Source: Adiantum capillus-veneris (taxonomy: Eukaryota > Streptophyta > Polypodiopsida > Polypodiales > Pteridaceae). Taken from it: a stretch of DNA of 64,000 nt. The notes below the pieces were generated by a model. That model did no database searches, was not told where the DNA came from, and was given only the letters and a program-made list of their open reading frames with translations. The stretch's first letter is position 1. Each line of letters starts with the position of its first letter. Both the position numbers and the translations under genes were made by a program. The stretch covers positions 108,132,412-108,196,411 of the forward strand of contig CM043963.1 of NCBI GenBank assembly GCA_014529385.2, in the 5' to 3' direction. Shown here in pieces: positions 20,757-31,618 of the stretch.

Positions 20757-20807
20757 TTTTTCTTCGTATTCACCAATGATGTTGCACTCGATCGTCTCAT
20801 GATTTCT

Positions 20808-21626
20808 TTATTTATTGAGTGCTTTTGTGGTAGTGTCCTTTGGTTTAGCTTTATCTTCATTTTCTTTGCTTTGACCACCTGCTTCCATCAATGTTGACTC
20901 CATTGGTTGTGATATTACACTTTTTTGCAATTGTTGAGCATTGTCCTCCTGCATCTGAGTAACCCTTGATCTTAGAAGATCCATTGTACTTTCTAGCAGA
21001 ATCTGTCTCTTTGGAGGAGATTTTGGTGGTGACCTTTGTGTAGCCTTCTGGACTTTAGGTTCTTTTGACTTTGACTTTGACTTTTCTGTCACCTGTTTTG
21101 GCATCTTGAGGCTTTGCATCATCTTTAGATAGTTTTTGACTTCAGTAGGACCATCCATGTGGGTTTGTACAAGATCATGACCTTGTTGATATTCGTTACC
21201 ATGTGCATCTTGATATGCATATGTGAGCTTGATCACATGTAACTGTTTGAGCACTATTGGATTTGTTGGCTTTTGGCTTTGACTTGTGGAGATCAAGTGA
21301 AACTTTTGTCCTTGATGATCTTCATATAAGCATTTATCTACAGACTCTGATGGAATCTGGGTCAATTGGAAACTTCCAACAACCATATGATCTTTCACTT
21401 GTTTTTGCTTTAAAGAGGTCTGTTGGCTAGAAGCTCTAAGGCTTCTAATTGATGTAGCATTTCCTGGTATTGGAGCTGAGTTTGATGGATTTACAGCTCC
21501 CCCCTTTCTAGGGTGATCACTATAGCCTGCTTCATTGTAAGAGTTCAAAATTGTTTGGCTCTGGTTTAGTCTCACCTTTTGGGACTGTGAAGGTACACTT
21601 TGGGTAGCATTGTTGATGGTTGGCAT
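20808..21626 (-). CDS. Gag-like frame with Y-D-G-Y motifs (part 2)
   Basis: 272 codons, hydrophilic, Gln/Ser/Lys-rich. It contains two copies of a short motif, KCLYEDHQGQKFHLIS (about 21335-21290) and LTYAYQDAHGNEYQQG (about 21227-21180). A basic Lys/Ser/Pro region (EKSKSKSKEPKVQK) follows, then a helical tail. It overlaps the neighbouring frame by about 90 bp, so a frameshift (programmed or mutational) joins it to 21532-22380. Family not recognised. Confidence 0.5.
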   Translation of the reverse strand: MPTINNATQSVPSQSQKVRLNQSQTILNSYNEAGYSDHPRKGGAVNPSNSAPIPGNATSIRSLRASSQQTSLKQKQVKDHMVVGSFQLTQIPSESVDKCLYEDHQGQKFHLISTSQSQKPTNPIVLKQLHVIKLTYAYQDAHGNEYQQGHDLVQTHMDGPTEVKNYLKMMQSLKMPKQVTEKSKSKSKEPKVQKATQRSPPKSPPKRQILLESTMDLLRSRVTQMQEDNAQQLQKSVISQPMESTLMEAGGQSKENEDKAKPKDTTTKALNK

Positions 21627-22380
21627 CTGTAAACCTTTTACGTAGTTTCGTATGTATCTCTGTGAAACATGACAAATTATTCCCCAAGTTAAGCTGTACT
21701 TTGCCCTGATATTGTCTATCCCATGGGTCTCCTATGATATGAGCTTCTGTGGTTTCAGGACCCAATGCATCATAGATGCTAGACTCCCGTCTATATCTAC
21801 GACTGTTTTGGTCAAAGTATATGTTCGTTTGGTCGCAACATCGAAGCTTGATTTCTGATGGAGGAGAGCTTGGCTCTAAACAGATTTCTGGGTTCACTCG
21901 AGTAATATCCTTCATCTCTAGAGAGGATGGGCTATAGTAGATTCTTTCCTCTGAAATGAACCATCCTTTATGATCTATCACTGGACGCACTTCTGTGAGC
22001 CGGTATGTGGGCTGTTCAAACACAGGTTGATCCTTTTTGTACAGTTTCCCTTTTTGGTCTACATAGTGTGCATATGAATGATGTGTACCATACAAAACTA
22101 ACATCATTCTGTTTGATGTGTCCCTTAGACTCGTGAATGACTGCACACTTGTGACAGTGGATGCAAAATCATTTGCAAACCTTACAGTCTTTTCAACGTT
22201 TGGTGATATCTCAACACCTTGACTAAATTCACGTAGGAATTTATTGTTCAAAGAATCAATTTTAAGCTTTTCAGGTGCATGTGCATCTTTATGCTGATTT
22301 TGAATTTGCAGTGATTTTACTGGTGGTTCTAATGGTAATGCAGAATCATTCGATTGCATTAAAAGTGAAGTTAAATGCAC
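21532..22380 (-). CDS. Gag-like frame with Y-D-G-Y motifs (part 1)
   Basis: 282 codons. It includes YAHYVDQKGKLYKKDQP (about 22074-22024), RPVIDHKGWFISEE and NIYFDQNSRRYRRESS (about 21825-21778). These match the pattern Y-x-D-x-x-G-x-x-Y seen in neighbouring frames. No zinc knuckle is visible. The upstream frame 22381-22620 (MMLSVLKEDAYNWASIEG) abuts its start. The repeated small motif suggests a beta-rich structural protein; this is inference. Confidence 0.5.
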   Translation of the reverse strand: MHLTSLLMQSNDSALPLEPPVKSLQIQNQHKDAHAPEKLKIDSLNNKFLREFSQGVEISPNVEKTVRFANDFASTVTSVQSFTSLRDTSNRMMLVLYGTHHSYAHYVDQKGKLYKKDQPVFEQPTYRLTEVRPVIDHKGWFISEERIYYSPSSLEMKDITRVNPEICLEPSSPPSEIKLRCCDQTNIYFDQNSRRYRRESSIYDALGPETTEAHIIGDPWDRQYQGKVQLNLGNNLSCFTEIHTKLRKRFTDANHQQCYPKCTFTVPKGETKPEPNNFELLQ

Positions 22381-23660
22381 TTACATCAAGATTCGCATTT
22401 CCAATTTTCTTTGTACTTTGCTTGGCAGTTGATGTATCCCTGTTGTCAGGATTTCTTGGACAATCTTCTGAAAAAGTCCACCTTTTCGTCCACAATCTGA
22501 GCAATACGCCATGACTGGTGGTATTTCAACTCGCTCTGTCATGTCAAGCTCTAGCTGAGAAGTTTCTCCTTCTATGCTTGCCCAGTTGTAAGCATCTTCT
22601 TTTAAAACACTGAGCATCAAGCTTTATATTGCTCCATCTTGACCTTTGTACCGTCTTTGGCTTGGTTGTCCGATTAGATTGGCTTCTATTGGTTGATCTG
22701 TTGGATTTTGCAATTCTGGTTCTTGATTGTAGATCTGACCACTGTAATCCATGTACAATGATCCTGATTGCATATGTACTAAATGGATGCTTTGCAAACT
22801 GTGTAGATTTCTGGATAACCATTTGGGTCAATTCTTTGCACTTCTATCTGCACTTCATCTTTAAGCTTGCAATACCTTCCTCCACTGAAGTCTGTGAACA
22901 TCTGGGAGTTTTCTGAATCTGGCTATACTCTGATCAACAGGATCTTGGCTCTTGTGTTGCTTTTGTTGCTCATCAAGTATCTATGGCCTTCTGTATTTGC
23001 ATATAAGACTTTGTCTCCATTGTAGCCATAAAGTTGTAAAATCTGGTCGGTTGCAGTTGCACTTGTGCTGCCACTGCTATTGGTTTGCTCTGCTGTACTT
23101 GAATTTTTGGCTCGATGTTGGCTCAATCCACAAAAACTGTCAATTGGCAGATTATGGTATTGATTAGCAGAATTTATCCTGCTCAGTTTTGATAAAATTG
23201 CTTGTGGCAAAGCACTTTTGTAGTTGACTGCTCTTCAGATTCGCAAAGTTGATTAACCCTAGCTCGACAGCGTCAGAATTGATATGGGCCTTTGAAATTA
23301 TGAAAATTTGGGCCTTCAACAGCTTAATCTGCAATCCACCGTGATTTGTGCCTATTTGTCTAATCGAAAGATGATTGTCAATGCAATTGCTTGCACTTGC
23401 CAATTTATAACATGCAGAATTTTTGAAATTTGACTGACGCTCCACTGCTTCGAGTTGGTCGATTTCTCGCTTCTTCCGGCTGACCTGATTCGCTTTGCAC
23501 GGTGTAATTCTCCGCTTGCGGTGTTTGCTCGATGTGCGGCACACTCTCCGGCGTTGCTTTTCGGCTTTACTCGTTTCTGTGCGGTTTGCCCAACGTGTGA
23601 TTTTTTTGCTTTTCTGGGTTTTTCTAGCACTTCTTGGCTTTTTCTATCTTTTTCTGGCAC
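22381..23660 (-). pseudogene. Start of the gag-like region, several broken frames
   Basis: Minus-strand frames at 23164-23660, 22923-23210, 22629-22920 and 22381-22620 continue one another with frameshifts. They carry more motif copies: KVLYANTEGHRYLMSNK (about 23000), QMFTDFSGGRYCKLKDE (about 22900) and SLYMDYSGQIYNQEPEL (about 22760). The frame at 22381-22620 has a CSDCGRKGG patch. The coding start is unclear. Confidence 0.45.
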
Positions 23661-23689
23661 TTTCGGCGAGTTCCTTTTATTTTTTCTAA

Positions 23690-24315
23690 TTATTTGTGAA
23701 ATTTTTAATCTTTAAATTTGTTTGGTATTTTTATGATTTTTTACGATTTTTTCGGGAAAGTTTTGATGTTTTATGAATTTTTTGAGTATTTTAGAAAATT
23801 TTTGGGATTTTTAAAGGTTTTATGAATTTTTTGATTTATTTGGATTGTTCTCGATGATTTTAGATTTTTGTGAGTTTTTTACAAATTTTTTTATTTTTCT
23901 GGTCAATTTTGATTTATCTGTGACTGTTTTTGATTTTTGTGTAATTTTTTGATTTTTCTAAGAAGTTTTTAATTTTTTATGAGTTTTTTGATTTTATGGT
24001 GATTTTTCTTATCAATTTTGATTTTTTTTGAATTTTCTAGGATTTTTTGTGACTTTTTCAAGATTTTATGATTTTCACAATTTTTTTTGTATTTTTTTAT
24101 ATATCTATTTTTGGATTTTTAAAAGAGATTTTTGATTTTTTATGAAATTTTTAGACTCCCTTTAAAAAAAAATTTATTGGATTTTTTTCTTGTTTTTAAA
24201 TGAAATTTTAACTATTTTTGTGATCGATTTGTTTTTTTTATATTTTTATTATCTTTTTTAGTTTTTTTGGTGAAATTATTATTATTATTATTTTATTCTT
24301 TTTGTGGTATATAAA
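23690..24315. repeat. T-rich low-complexity stretch (A-rich on the element's sense strand)
   Basis: Reiterated GATTTTT, ATTTTTTGA and TTTTATG words for about 600 bp. No gene is present. Confidence 0.8.
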
Positions 24316-24984
24316 GGATACTTACCTACTGGCCTACCTGGCAGTTGACGCGGAATCGTTGACTTGGAGCGCGTGGCCTGCAGCGTGACAACAGCGGAGA
24401 AGACGGGTAACAGCGCACAGCTTCAGGAAACGGTAGGCAGGGTATACGCCAAACGCTTCTAGGCTGGCAGTGCACGTGAAAGCCAGAGTCATGCGGTGCT
24501 GACGTGGCAGGTGACAGCCGCCAGTCGCACGAGAGGGAGAGAGCGAGATTTAGTGAGAGAATAGGAGGATGGGAGTGGGTGTTCACGCATTGTGAGGCAG
24601 GGCGAGAGCAAGAATAGAGAGAGAGAAAGAGAGAGTGAGTAGGGGGAGGGTAAGAGAGAGAGAGAGAGATGAAGGGATTCTCGCGAGAAAAGAAGGGCAC
24701 TCTTGAAATTTTTCCGGTTTTAGGTCAAAATTTCAAGCTTTCGCTGGTAATTACACTAAAACTCGTGAAAATTTCTCGGTTTTGTTCAAGGCAAGCTCAA
24801 AATCTAACTGGATTTTTAGGATTTTAGCCGGTTAAACTACATTCGACCTAGGTTTTCATTCTATCTTTGGGTTCACGCATTACGCCGAAAGGCAGAGAGA
24901 GGAAGTTAGAGAGGAGAGAGCGGGTGAGGGGGTGTGTTCATGCGGAACGAGAAATAGGGAACAGCCGGCGAAAAGAGGAAGATT

Positions 24985-25035
24985 CTTTTAACGTCGTAGG
25001 AAATTGTCCCAAGAGACCGTAAAGATCTATCCCAC
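24985..25035 (-). repeat. Fragment of the SINE body found in the CACTA trimer
   Basis: GTCGTAGGAAATTGTCCCAA and the following GAGACCGTAAAGATCTA match the non-tRNA part of the SINE copies at 6431-6980. The tRNA-like half is missing. Confidence 0.7.
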
Positions 25036-26463
25036 TTGGAGATTTATTATGCGCCGCAAGGCACGGTACCGAAGCCCGAAACCCGCTTCCTTTTATTTAT
25101 TTTTATTTTCAAATTTCCAAAAAATGCCAAAACTGGCCGAAAATTAGTCGAAAACTCCAAAAATTGCCAGAGAATCCCAAAATTTACCAAAAAAGTCCCA
25201 AAAATTCTGGAAAATTCTAGGAATCTCAAAAAATTATCGTAATTCACAATCGAGCATTTCCAACGCGCAAAAGCACACTGAAAATAACAGATTTGACTGA
25301 AAACATCAATTTCGACAAAATTGTCCACTCGGCCCACGAAAATAGCGAAACGCTCAAAACTCGACCACGGAGGGCACAAATGTGAACAAAATGATGACGT
25401 AAAAACACACACACAAAATAGCTCATAAAGATCGCAAAATCAAATTTTTATGGAATTATCCAAAAATTAATGGAAAAATTACCAAAAAATTATCCGAAAA
25501 ATACCCAAAAATTATCTACAAATTCTCCACACATTTGGGAATGGTGCAGCCAAATAAAATTGCACAAATCACATCAATTCAATTGCCAACAATTCTATCA
25601 ATAAAATCAAGAATAGACAATTAAACTGGCAAAATTACCGACAAAAATAGGTCAAAAATCGACGCAATTAGAGTGTGCTAATCCCTGTTTTGAGCACAAA
25701 AACGCAGCATTTGATCATTACACACATCATTTATGCAATTAAAACATTGAATGAATTATGCAAATTAAACATTTTTTTAGGCACACACACACTAAAAAAT
25801 TGGCAGTTTTTGCCAATCTTTAGGTGCGCACACAAAAGGGTTAAATTGGTCGGATTTGCAATGTGACTTCACAAATCAATAGTTAGGCATGAACACAACA
25901 CCAATCAATCATCACAATTCAAAAATGATAACGCATACATTGATTTCTAAGTGCTCAAACATAGGCAAAATAGTGCACAGTACACACCTAAAATTAGCAT
26001 GCACACACTCAATTAGAATGCACACACACTAAAATTGACCATCCAAGCATGCAATTAACTCAATTAGGCATCCAATTAGCAACACACATTCATCAATTAG
26101 CAATTGAAACTTATCAAATTCATGCGCCGCCAATTCTTAAAAATTTCGGCATTACGACGGCGTGAAAATGAAAAATCGCAAAATTTTCCATCCCTAACAT
26201 CAACATTGCATTGCATCAACATAGCATAGCATTACATTGCATCACATTACATTGCATCTTGGTGGGATATCTACACAACTCTACACATCTCTAGACTCTA
26301 GGGAGGTTGAGAATACCACCTTAATTACCTTTCCGTTGAAGACCAATTGAATGGTCGAATGCTCCAATCCTTCATAGCACATTAGTAAATTAGCAAAAAT
26401 TAGTCAAATTAGCAACTGCTTAGTCAGAAATTAGAGTGTGTAAACACACAATTGTGTGTAAAC

Positions 26464-26579
26464 ACACAATTGGTAAGATACGGTCACACATTAGGGAATT
26501 ATGAACACAATGCTTCATGCACACAATTGGTAAGATACGGTCACACATTAGGGAATTATGAACACAATGCTTCATGCAC
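26464..26579. repeat. Two direct copies of a 58-bp unit
   Basis: CACAATTGGTAAGATACGG at 26464 is repeated at 26522, with identical sequence through TGCTTCATGCA. It sits in the leader near the PBS. Confidence 0.85.
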
Positions 26580-26685
26580 ATGCATTCAAAATCCACAAAA
26601 ACATAAACACACAAGCGAAATTAGTAGTGAAATTAGTGAGGGAACGCATTCGTTTATGCCACAATTACACTAGCGTAGGCCATCG

Positions 26686-26703
26686 TCCCCGAAAATGGCG
26701 CCA
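26686..26703 (-). other. Primer binding site of the three-LTR element
   Basis: The plus strand TCCCCGAAAATGGCGCCA lies two bases from LTR C, in the form of a tRNA 3' end. Confidence 0.8.
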
Positions 26704-26705
26704 AA

Positions 26706-27626
26706 TGTTGAGGGTCCCATCGTTGGAATAGCTCCAATGACCAACAAAATTATCAATCCGGAGGGATGAGCTACCCGGCTAGGGCATGGAAACACTCACA
26801 CGGTTAGTGAGCTAATCGTGGCAGCACAAATGGTTAACTCTACGAAGTGAGCTTCTCGGCCTATAGAGGAGCTAAGCCACAATGAAGGGCAATCTCCATA
26901 TCCACTTCTCTTCACCTCTAATCAACCCAATCACACACACTACGATTTCAAGATGCACACAACAGTAATCCTATCATGCAACACACTAATGGCAAGCACA
27001 CACACATAGATCTATTGAGCACCACACTCCAATCAAACCTACATGCACACACAAGCAAAAGAGGGCAATCACACAAGATTAGACAGGGATTAACCACTAA
27101 TTAGTTAACATCTAGTTAATCTAAACATCATAGGCAATCATAAGAAGTAAGAGAGAGGCATAGTGAGAGAGAATGAATCATTGATTAGTGTTAATCAAGT
27201 CTCATGAGCAAGGAGAAGCTCAAGGACTCCATAGCCACACACCTCAAGAGCTCTCACCAAAGAGTGCTCTCAACAAATGACTTGAGAACCCTAATTTCTT
27301 TTACACACTGCCTTATATACCTAGGTTAAAAATATCCAATGTCCGGGCGCCCAAGGCCTTTAGGGCTCACCACTTACTGAATCTGCAACCTAAGCACAAT
27401 AAGTGACCTATTCTTTACAACTTGGAACTCCCATTGAGCCCGTAACACATTAAAATATTACAATGGCTTGAAATAAATCGGGAATTTACAATACGTGACC
27501 ATTTTGGAAAAACATGGAAAATGTGTAACTCCAATCTTTACTGCTTCTTTGCATTTATCTTTGATGTGCATCCGTATGTCTTCGGTCTTTAGCAGCTTCT
27601 GTTAACTGACGTTGACTCAGTTAACA
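26706..27626 (-). repeat. LTR C (5' LTR)
   Basis: 921 bp from TGTTGAGGGTCCC to CTCAGTTAACA. A minus-strand TATATAAG lies at 27312-27319. CATAT follows at 27627-27631, the right target duplication. Confidence 0.93.
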
Positions 27627-28570
27627 CATATTCTTTTATGTGTTGCACCATGTAGTCAAGAAAGCTTTTGAATGCCTCTCCATGAAGGTTGGCAGTGGCC
27701 TGCATGTCAATTGCCCCCTCGAACACACTGAGTAGTTTAGTGCTCAATCCGCAAGTCCTATCTTTTCTAATTGTGTGAGAAGTGCATCAATAGGATTTCC
27801 ATGGTTCGTTTGCAAAGAAGATGTGAAGAGAGCTTAGAGCTAGAGTTTTGTGAATGTGAGAAATGAAGTTTAAAACCTAGAAAGTCACATATATACCCAA
27901 AGTCACTTTTTAAAAAGTCCTTGAAATTGACGTCAAAATAACTTAAAACTATAATTTTAAACAAAATCACGCGACAAAAGACGCCAACATTGAAAAAATT
28001 TGTGCTCCACATCAAAGAAATTGCACGTTTCAATCAAAAACTTGAACAAGTTGATAATTAACACAGTATGTATTAATGAGAGAAAAATCCCTATCAGTTT
28101 TACAAGCTTTTACAAAATAACATTGCGGAAATAGAATGTTCTCACACAGAAAGCTCTTCTCTTTTCTGGAGCAAACAACCTTTTCATTGATTACAAAGAG
28201 ATATTGCTTGGGCAAGGTATATTTGAGATTAAGATACTCGCGAAGGTGACTGAGGTGCTAATCATTATTCACTGCAATGTCGTGCACTGCATCGTCGTGG
28301 AGGCATATTTGTAGGTCAATTGATTCTCTAGCAGCAACATGAGAGTCTAGTGCCTCCCTTTCTCCCATCGTCAGCTCCCATCGTCAGCTTCCATCTTCTA
28401 TAGGGAAAGACCATTGACAAGATTTGCTTCGCAAAATGGTATCTGAACACCACAATTTCAACAACTATAGAGCACTTGATTCTATCTCCCTCGTGGTTGA
28501 TCACCTTAGTCTCCCATCCACCTGCAAGGAATCTGTCGATCGCACTTCCCCTTAGAAAGTCCACATTGTT
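27627..28570 (-). pseudogene. Unrecognised minus-strand gene, 5' portion
   Basis: Three coding-quality stretches on the minus strand. The first (28564-28328) encodes AIDRFLAGGWETKVINHEGD. The second (about 28368-28030) encodes DLQICLHDDAVHDIAVNND, a TAG, then LPKQYLFVINEKVVCSRKEK. The third (about 27760-27627) encodes VFEGAIDMQATANLHGEAF and leads across the insertion site into the frame at 16354. A 13-bp direct duplication (CTCCCATCGTCAG twice, 28362-28387) causes a frame change between the first two. About 27770-28030 looks like an intron, with an acceptor ATTAG at about 27765. Family unknown. Confidence 0.55.
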
Positions 28571-29989
28571 GGTGTCCTATGAACACTCTGAAGTCAAAAG
28601 ATAAACACAAACACATGAAGAGACATAAACCATGTTATAGTGGCTTTGTGGGAACCATAGCTGCACTTCATTCTTGCTTGCACATCCACCTCGATTCTCC
28701 TTTTGGTTGCTGCGATCAAGGGATTGTCTGGCTTAGGCTATTCCAAACTCTCCAAGGTTGGTGAGTGAACCGGAGAAAGATTACCATACCCATTTTGCCT
28801 AGGTGGGAGAAAAGTATGATTATAAAAAGAAAAAATCATTTGAGGCAAGCTCAGAGGATGGATAGCCAACAGAGCAACTTGCCAAGCTCAATGTGGATGG
28901 CCTTAAAAGTTCATGTGAAGGACTCTATTGGCTCCCACTCTACAAAATTGGATGGAAAAACATCTACAAACATGAACAAGCAATGGAAATCTTACAGTCA
29001 TCAAAAGCAACGTACAAGGCAAAAATACTAAATAGACAACCTAAAAACTTGAAAGAGGAGTAAAATTATAATTTGCAGGAAACCTCGATGGAGCCATTAT
29101 TGTCTCTAGCTTCAATTGTGAAGCAACATACACATGTTGCACCTTCACAAGTCTCTTGCGGTCTTATGTTTTCTTGAACTCCATGATTCTTCCCTTCCAA
29201 TGGTGTGCATGAGAATCCATGCGTATCCTTGAGACCTTGTGTGCACCTCTTGAGCTAGGCTACATTTTCACCCACATCATTCGTTTGAACTCCATCTTCA
29301 CCCAATATCCACTGTCGTCCATGGGGAATAGTGGCACACCCTGCAGAAAAACACTTATGATTAGACATTGCACATCCATGTTCTCAGCTGTATAAAGAGC
29401 AAGATTCTTGATGGTACACAAAGACGAAGGATTCAACTTATTGCTATACTGCTCCACCTGCTTGTTGGCTTAATGGGGAAGATAATGTTGCAAAGCTTGA
29501 GAGGGAAGTAGATTCTCTCTAGAGAGCTTAATGGAGAAGGAGCAGGAAACCTGTTGAGGAAAGAAAGAGGGATGATATAGCAGAAGGATATGCTACAGAT
29601 CTTCAGCTTTAGGTAGATGTGTTTAGTGAGGCTTATGGAGAAATGGAGAACTTCAGCTTGAGGAGAATGTAGCAAGCTTGAGGATAATGCAGTAAGATTG
29701 AGGAGGGAAACGAGGTTCAAACTTCTATTGCAGAGATTTTGGGAGGGAAAACTGAAAGGAAGGAAAGAGAAGCAGCTTGCAAGATGAAGTGAAGAGAAGT
29801 GAGAGATGGTACAATAGAGAGAGAAGGAGGGAATGACCATCACATTCTTTAAGGAATCCCCTTTTAGGAGAGAGGGGGGGAGAAAATGACAGCCACTAGA
29901 GAGAAAGGATTAGTTTTTACTTAACTATCTAGAGAAAAGTTCACTGTTTTGAATTTATAAGATATTTTCTCTTTATATTTTATAAAAGA
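28571..29989. other. No gene supported
   Basis: Short frames on both strands lack family features. From about 29460 to 29830 the plus strand is AG-rich, and the long antisense frame there is a composition artefact. It may include decayed parts of the chromovirus whose chromodomain starts near 30000. Confidence 0.4.
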
Positions 29990-30350
29990 GTACAAGTTTT
30001 ACCACTTACTTTTCGGCCTTACCATACCCACCATTTCAGTCCACATGGCATCCACCCATTGCCCCTCCCATAATCTCCTTGTTAATCCCATGGAAAATAA
30101 AGAGTCCCCCTTAGACCCCATTCCCTTCCTAATGGAAGACTCCCCAGAAATCGAAGATGAAGAGGAGGTGCTGCAACCCAAAGCTATCCGTCGACATGAG
30201 GACAAGGTACTACGCCATGGTAAGATTATCCGATGTTATCTTATTAAGTTCAAAAATTATCCTTTTGAAGATGCTAGATGGATGCAAGGAACACAACTCA
30301 AGGATAGTATGAACCTTTTCAATGCTTACAATGCTACACTAGAGTAATAA
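29990..30350 (+). pseudogene. C-terminal chromodomain of a chromovirus integrase (gypsy copy 2)
   Basis: The frame at 30045-30347 ends with EEVLQPKAIRRHEDKVLRHG and YLIKFKNYPFEDARWM, the chromodomain that closes the integrase of plant chromoviruses. The same segment occurs on the minus strand at about 46680-46880 in the complete chromovirus (same YLIKFKNYPFEDARWMQG phrase), so the two belong to one family in opposite orientation. Integrase core and earlier genes are not present here. Confidence 0.75.
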
Positions 30351-30752
30351 AATGTAAACGTTTCTTGTAAATGATCAATGTTTTTGTCTTATAAGATTAG
30401 ATCTCTTTTTTTATTATGCACAAATTTAAGTAGTATGCATGCTTAAAGTCATGTTTGTGATGACGACGAGGCTCCCAAACACCAAGTAGAGTTTGTCACT
30501 CTACTTTGGAAAGTATGCTATGGACTCAAGAGCAGACATGCTTGCGGTAGCTAAGTCTCCAATGATGTCGTAGGGAAAAAAAAGATCCTCTACCCTCTTG
30601 CCACGGGACTAAAGGGAGAGAAGGAAATTGTTCCAAAAGAGAGATGGTCTATCAAAGAGCAATAACCAGCCAATGGAGCTCAAAAGACCTTAGGGTTAGC
30701 TTCATTAAAGACCTCCACAAGTTAGTATTAAAAGTATTTAGACCTACGAACT
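30351..30752 (+). repeat. 3' untranslated region and first part of the 3' LTR of gypsy copy 2
   Basis: 30351-30590 matches, in reverse complement, the 3' UTR of the complete chromovirus (46325-46690). From about 30600 it matches the inside of that element's LTR (for example CCAATGGAGC, GACCTTAGGGTTAGCTTCATT). The LTR's first 150 bp or so is missing. The LTR is interrupted at 30752 by the copia element. Confidence 0.7.
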
Positions 30753-30979
30753 TGTTGGAATTAGGGTTGCAGAGAAACACACACAACTTGGAGAAGACGA
30801 AGGAAGCTCAAGGCACACAATAGAGAGTGTATAACTTAGTGTGCAATGGAAAGATAGATAGCCCTAGAGTGATGGGCGTATATACAATGCACGGGGGAAA
30901 AAACCTCCCAAAGAGGGAAAAAATGCCCCGACGGTCCTAGTGTGTTCACACACATCACTACCACATGTATATGGTAACA
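30753..30979 (-). repeat. 3' LTR of copia 1
   Basis: 227 bp, preceded by GAACT. TATATAC-type promoter sequence (GTATATAC, about 30880) is shared with the other LTR. Confidence 0.95.
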
Positions 30980-31054
30980 AATCCCCCCTGGAGTGATGCG
31001 GTGAACGAGAGCTGGCACATGAGTAAAGGGAAGTGCCATGCCCTAAGGACATGA

Positions 31055-31618
31055 TCAATCCACAAAGGGGAGTAAGCCCAAAGCTTTGCGGAAAGCTTCA
31101 AGCTTCTCACGAGACAATGCCTTTGTGAAAATATCTTCAAGCTTGTCCTGTGTTGGCACATAGGCCAAGCTGATCTCTCCTGCTGAGAGCCTCTCCCTGA
31201 CATAGTGGTAATGCACCTCAATGTGCTTTGTGCGAGCATGAAAAACTGGGTTCCTCGCAACTGCCAATGCGCTCTGAGTGTCAGTGTAGATAGTGTTGGC
31301 AGTGTCTTGTCCAACACCCAAATCAGCCATAAGGCGTCTGAGCCATACACACTCAACCGTAGCTGTGAAGACTGCCCTGTACTCAGCCTCACAACTCGAA
31401 GTGGCCACAATAGGTTGCTTCTTGCTCAACCATGATATACATGAACTTCCAAGCATGAAACAAAAACCTGATGTGGACACTCGCATGTCAAAACAACCAG
31501 CCCAATCTGAGTCCGAAAAAGCATGTAAGTCTGGCGGCAATGATCCCCCCTTGGGATAAAACAAGCCAAGATGTAAAGTGCCACTAAGGTAGCGGAAAAT
31601 CCTTTTGACAGCCTGTCA
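31055..31618 (-). pseudogene. copia 1 RNase H domain, after an in-frame TGA
   Basis: Continues in frame behind the TGA at 31616. Motifs SDSDWAGC, STSGFCFMLG, ISWLSKKQP, SSCEAEYRA and the conserved HYHYVRE region place it as copia RNase H. It ends at 31055 just before the polypurine tract. Confidence 0.9.

Larger units (their letters stand above)
24316..26685. other. Leader of the three-LTR element
   Basis: GC-richer at 24330-24560, with AG-rich simple sequence to 24670, then A-rich DNA with many AAAATT words and ACACAC patches. A single SINE-body fragment lies at about 24985-25035. Frames here (for example 24326-24700) look like low-complexity Ser/Leu/Pro and are not supported as genes. Confidence 0.6.
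16355..27626 (-). mobile_element. Three-LTR gypsy-type retroelement without visible reverse transcriptase (11.3 kb)
   Basis: Three LTRs of exactly 921 bp lie at 16355-17275, 17297-18217 and 26706-27626, and the whole block is flanked by CATAT (16350-16354 and 27627-27631). On the minus strand the 5' LTR is the rightmost. A PBS (26686-26703), long leader, gag-like frames, a retropepsin-like segment and a polypurine tract (18218-18230) follow. No reverse transcriptase, RNase H or integrase motif was found between 18218 and 26705, so the element looks non-autonomous. The two left LTRs are separated by a 21-bp spacer that is itself a PBS. Confidence 0.9.

Noticed and set aside
24326-24700. 124-codon minus-strand frame in the leader of the three-LTR element
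   Set aside because: Low-complexity Ser/Leu/Pro over CT-rich DNA, with no conservation that can be seen.
29433-29843. 136-codon minus-strand Ser/Leu-rich frame
   Set aside because: Antisense of an AG-rich stretch. Composition alone keeps it open.
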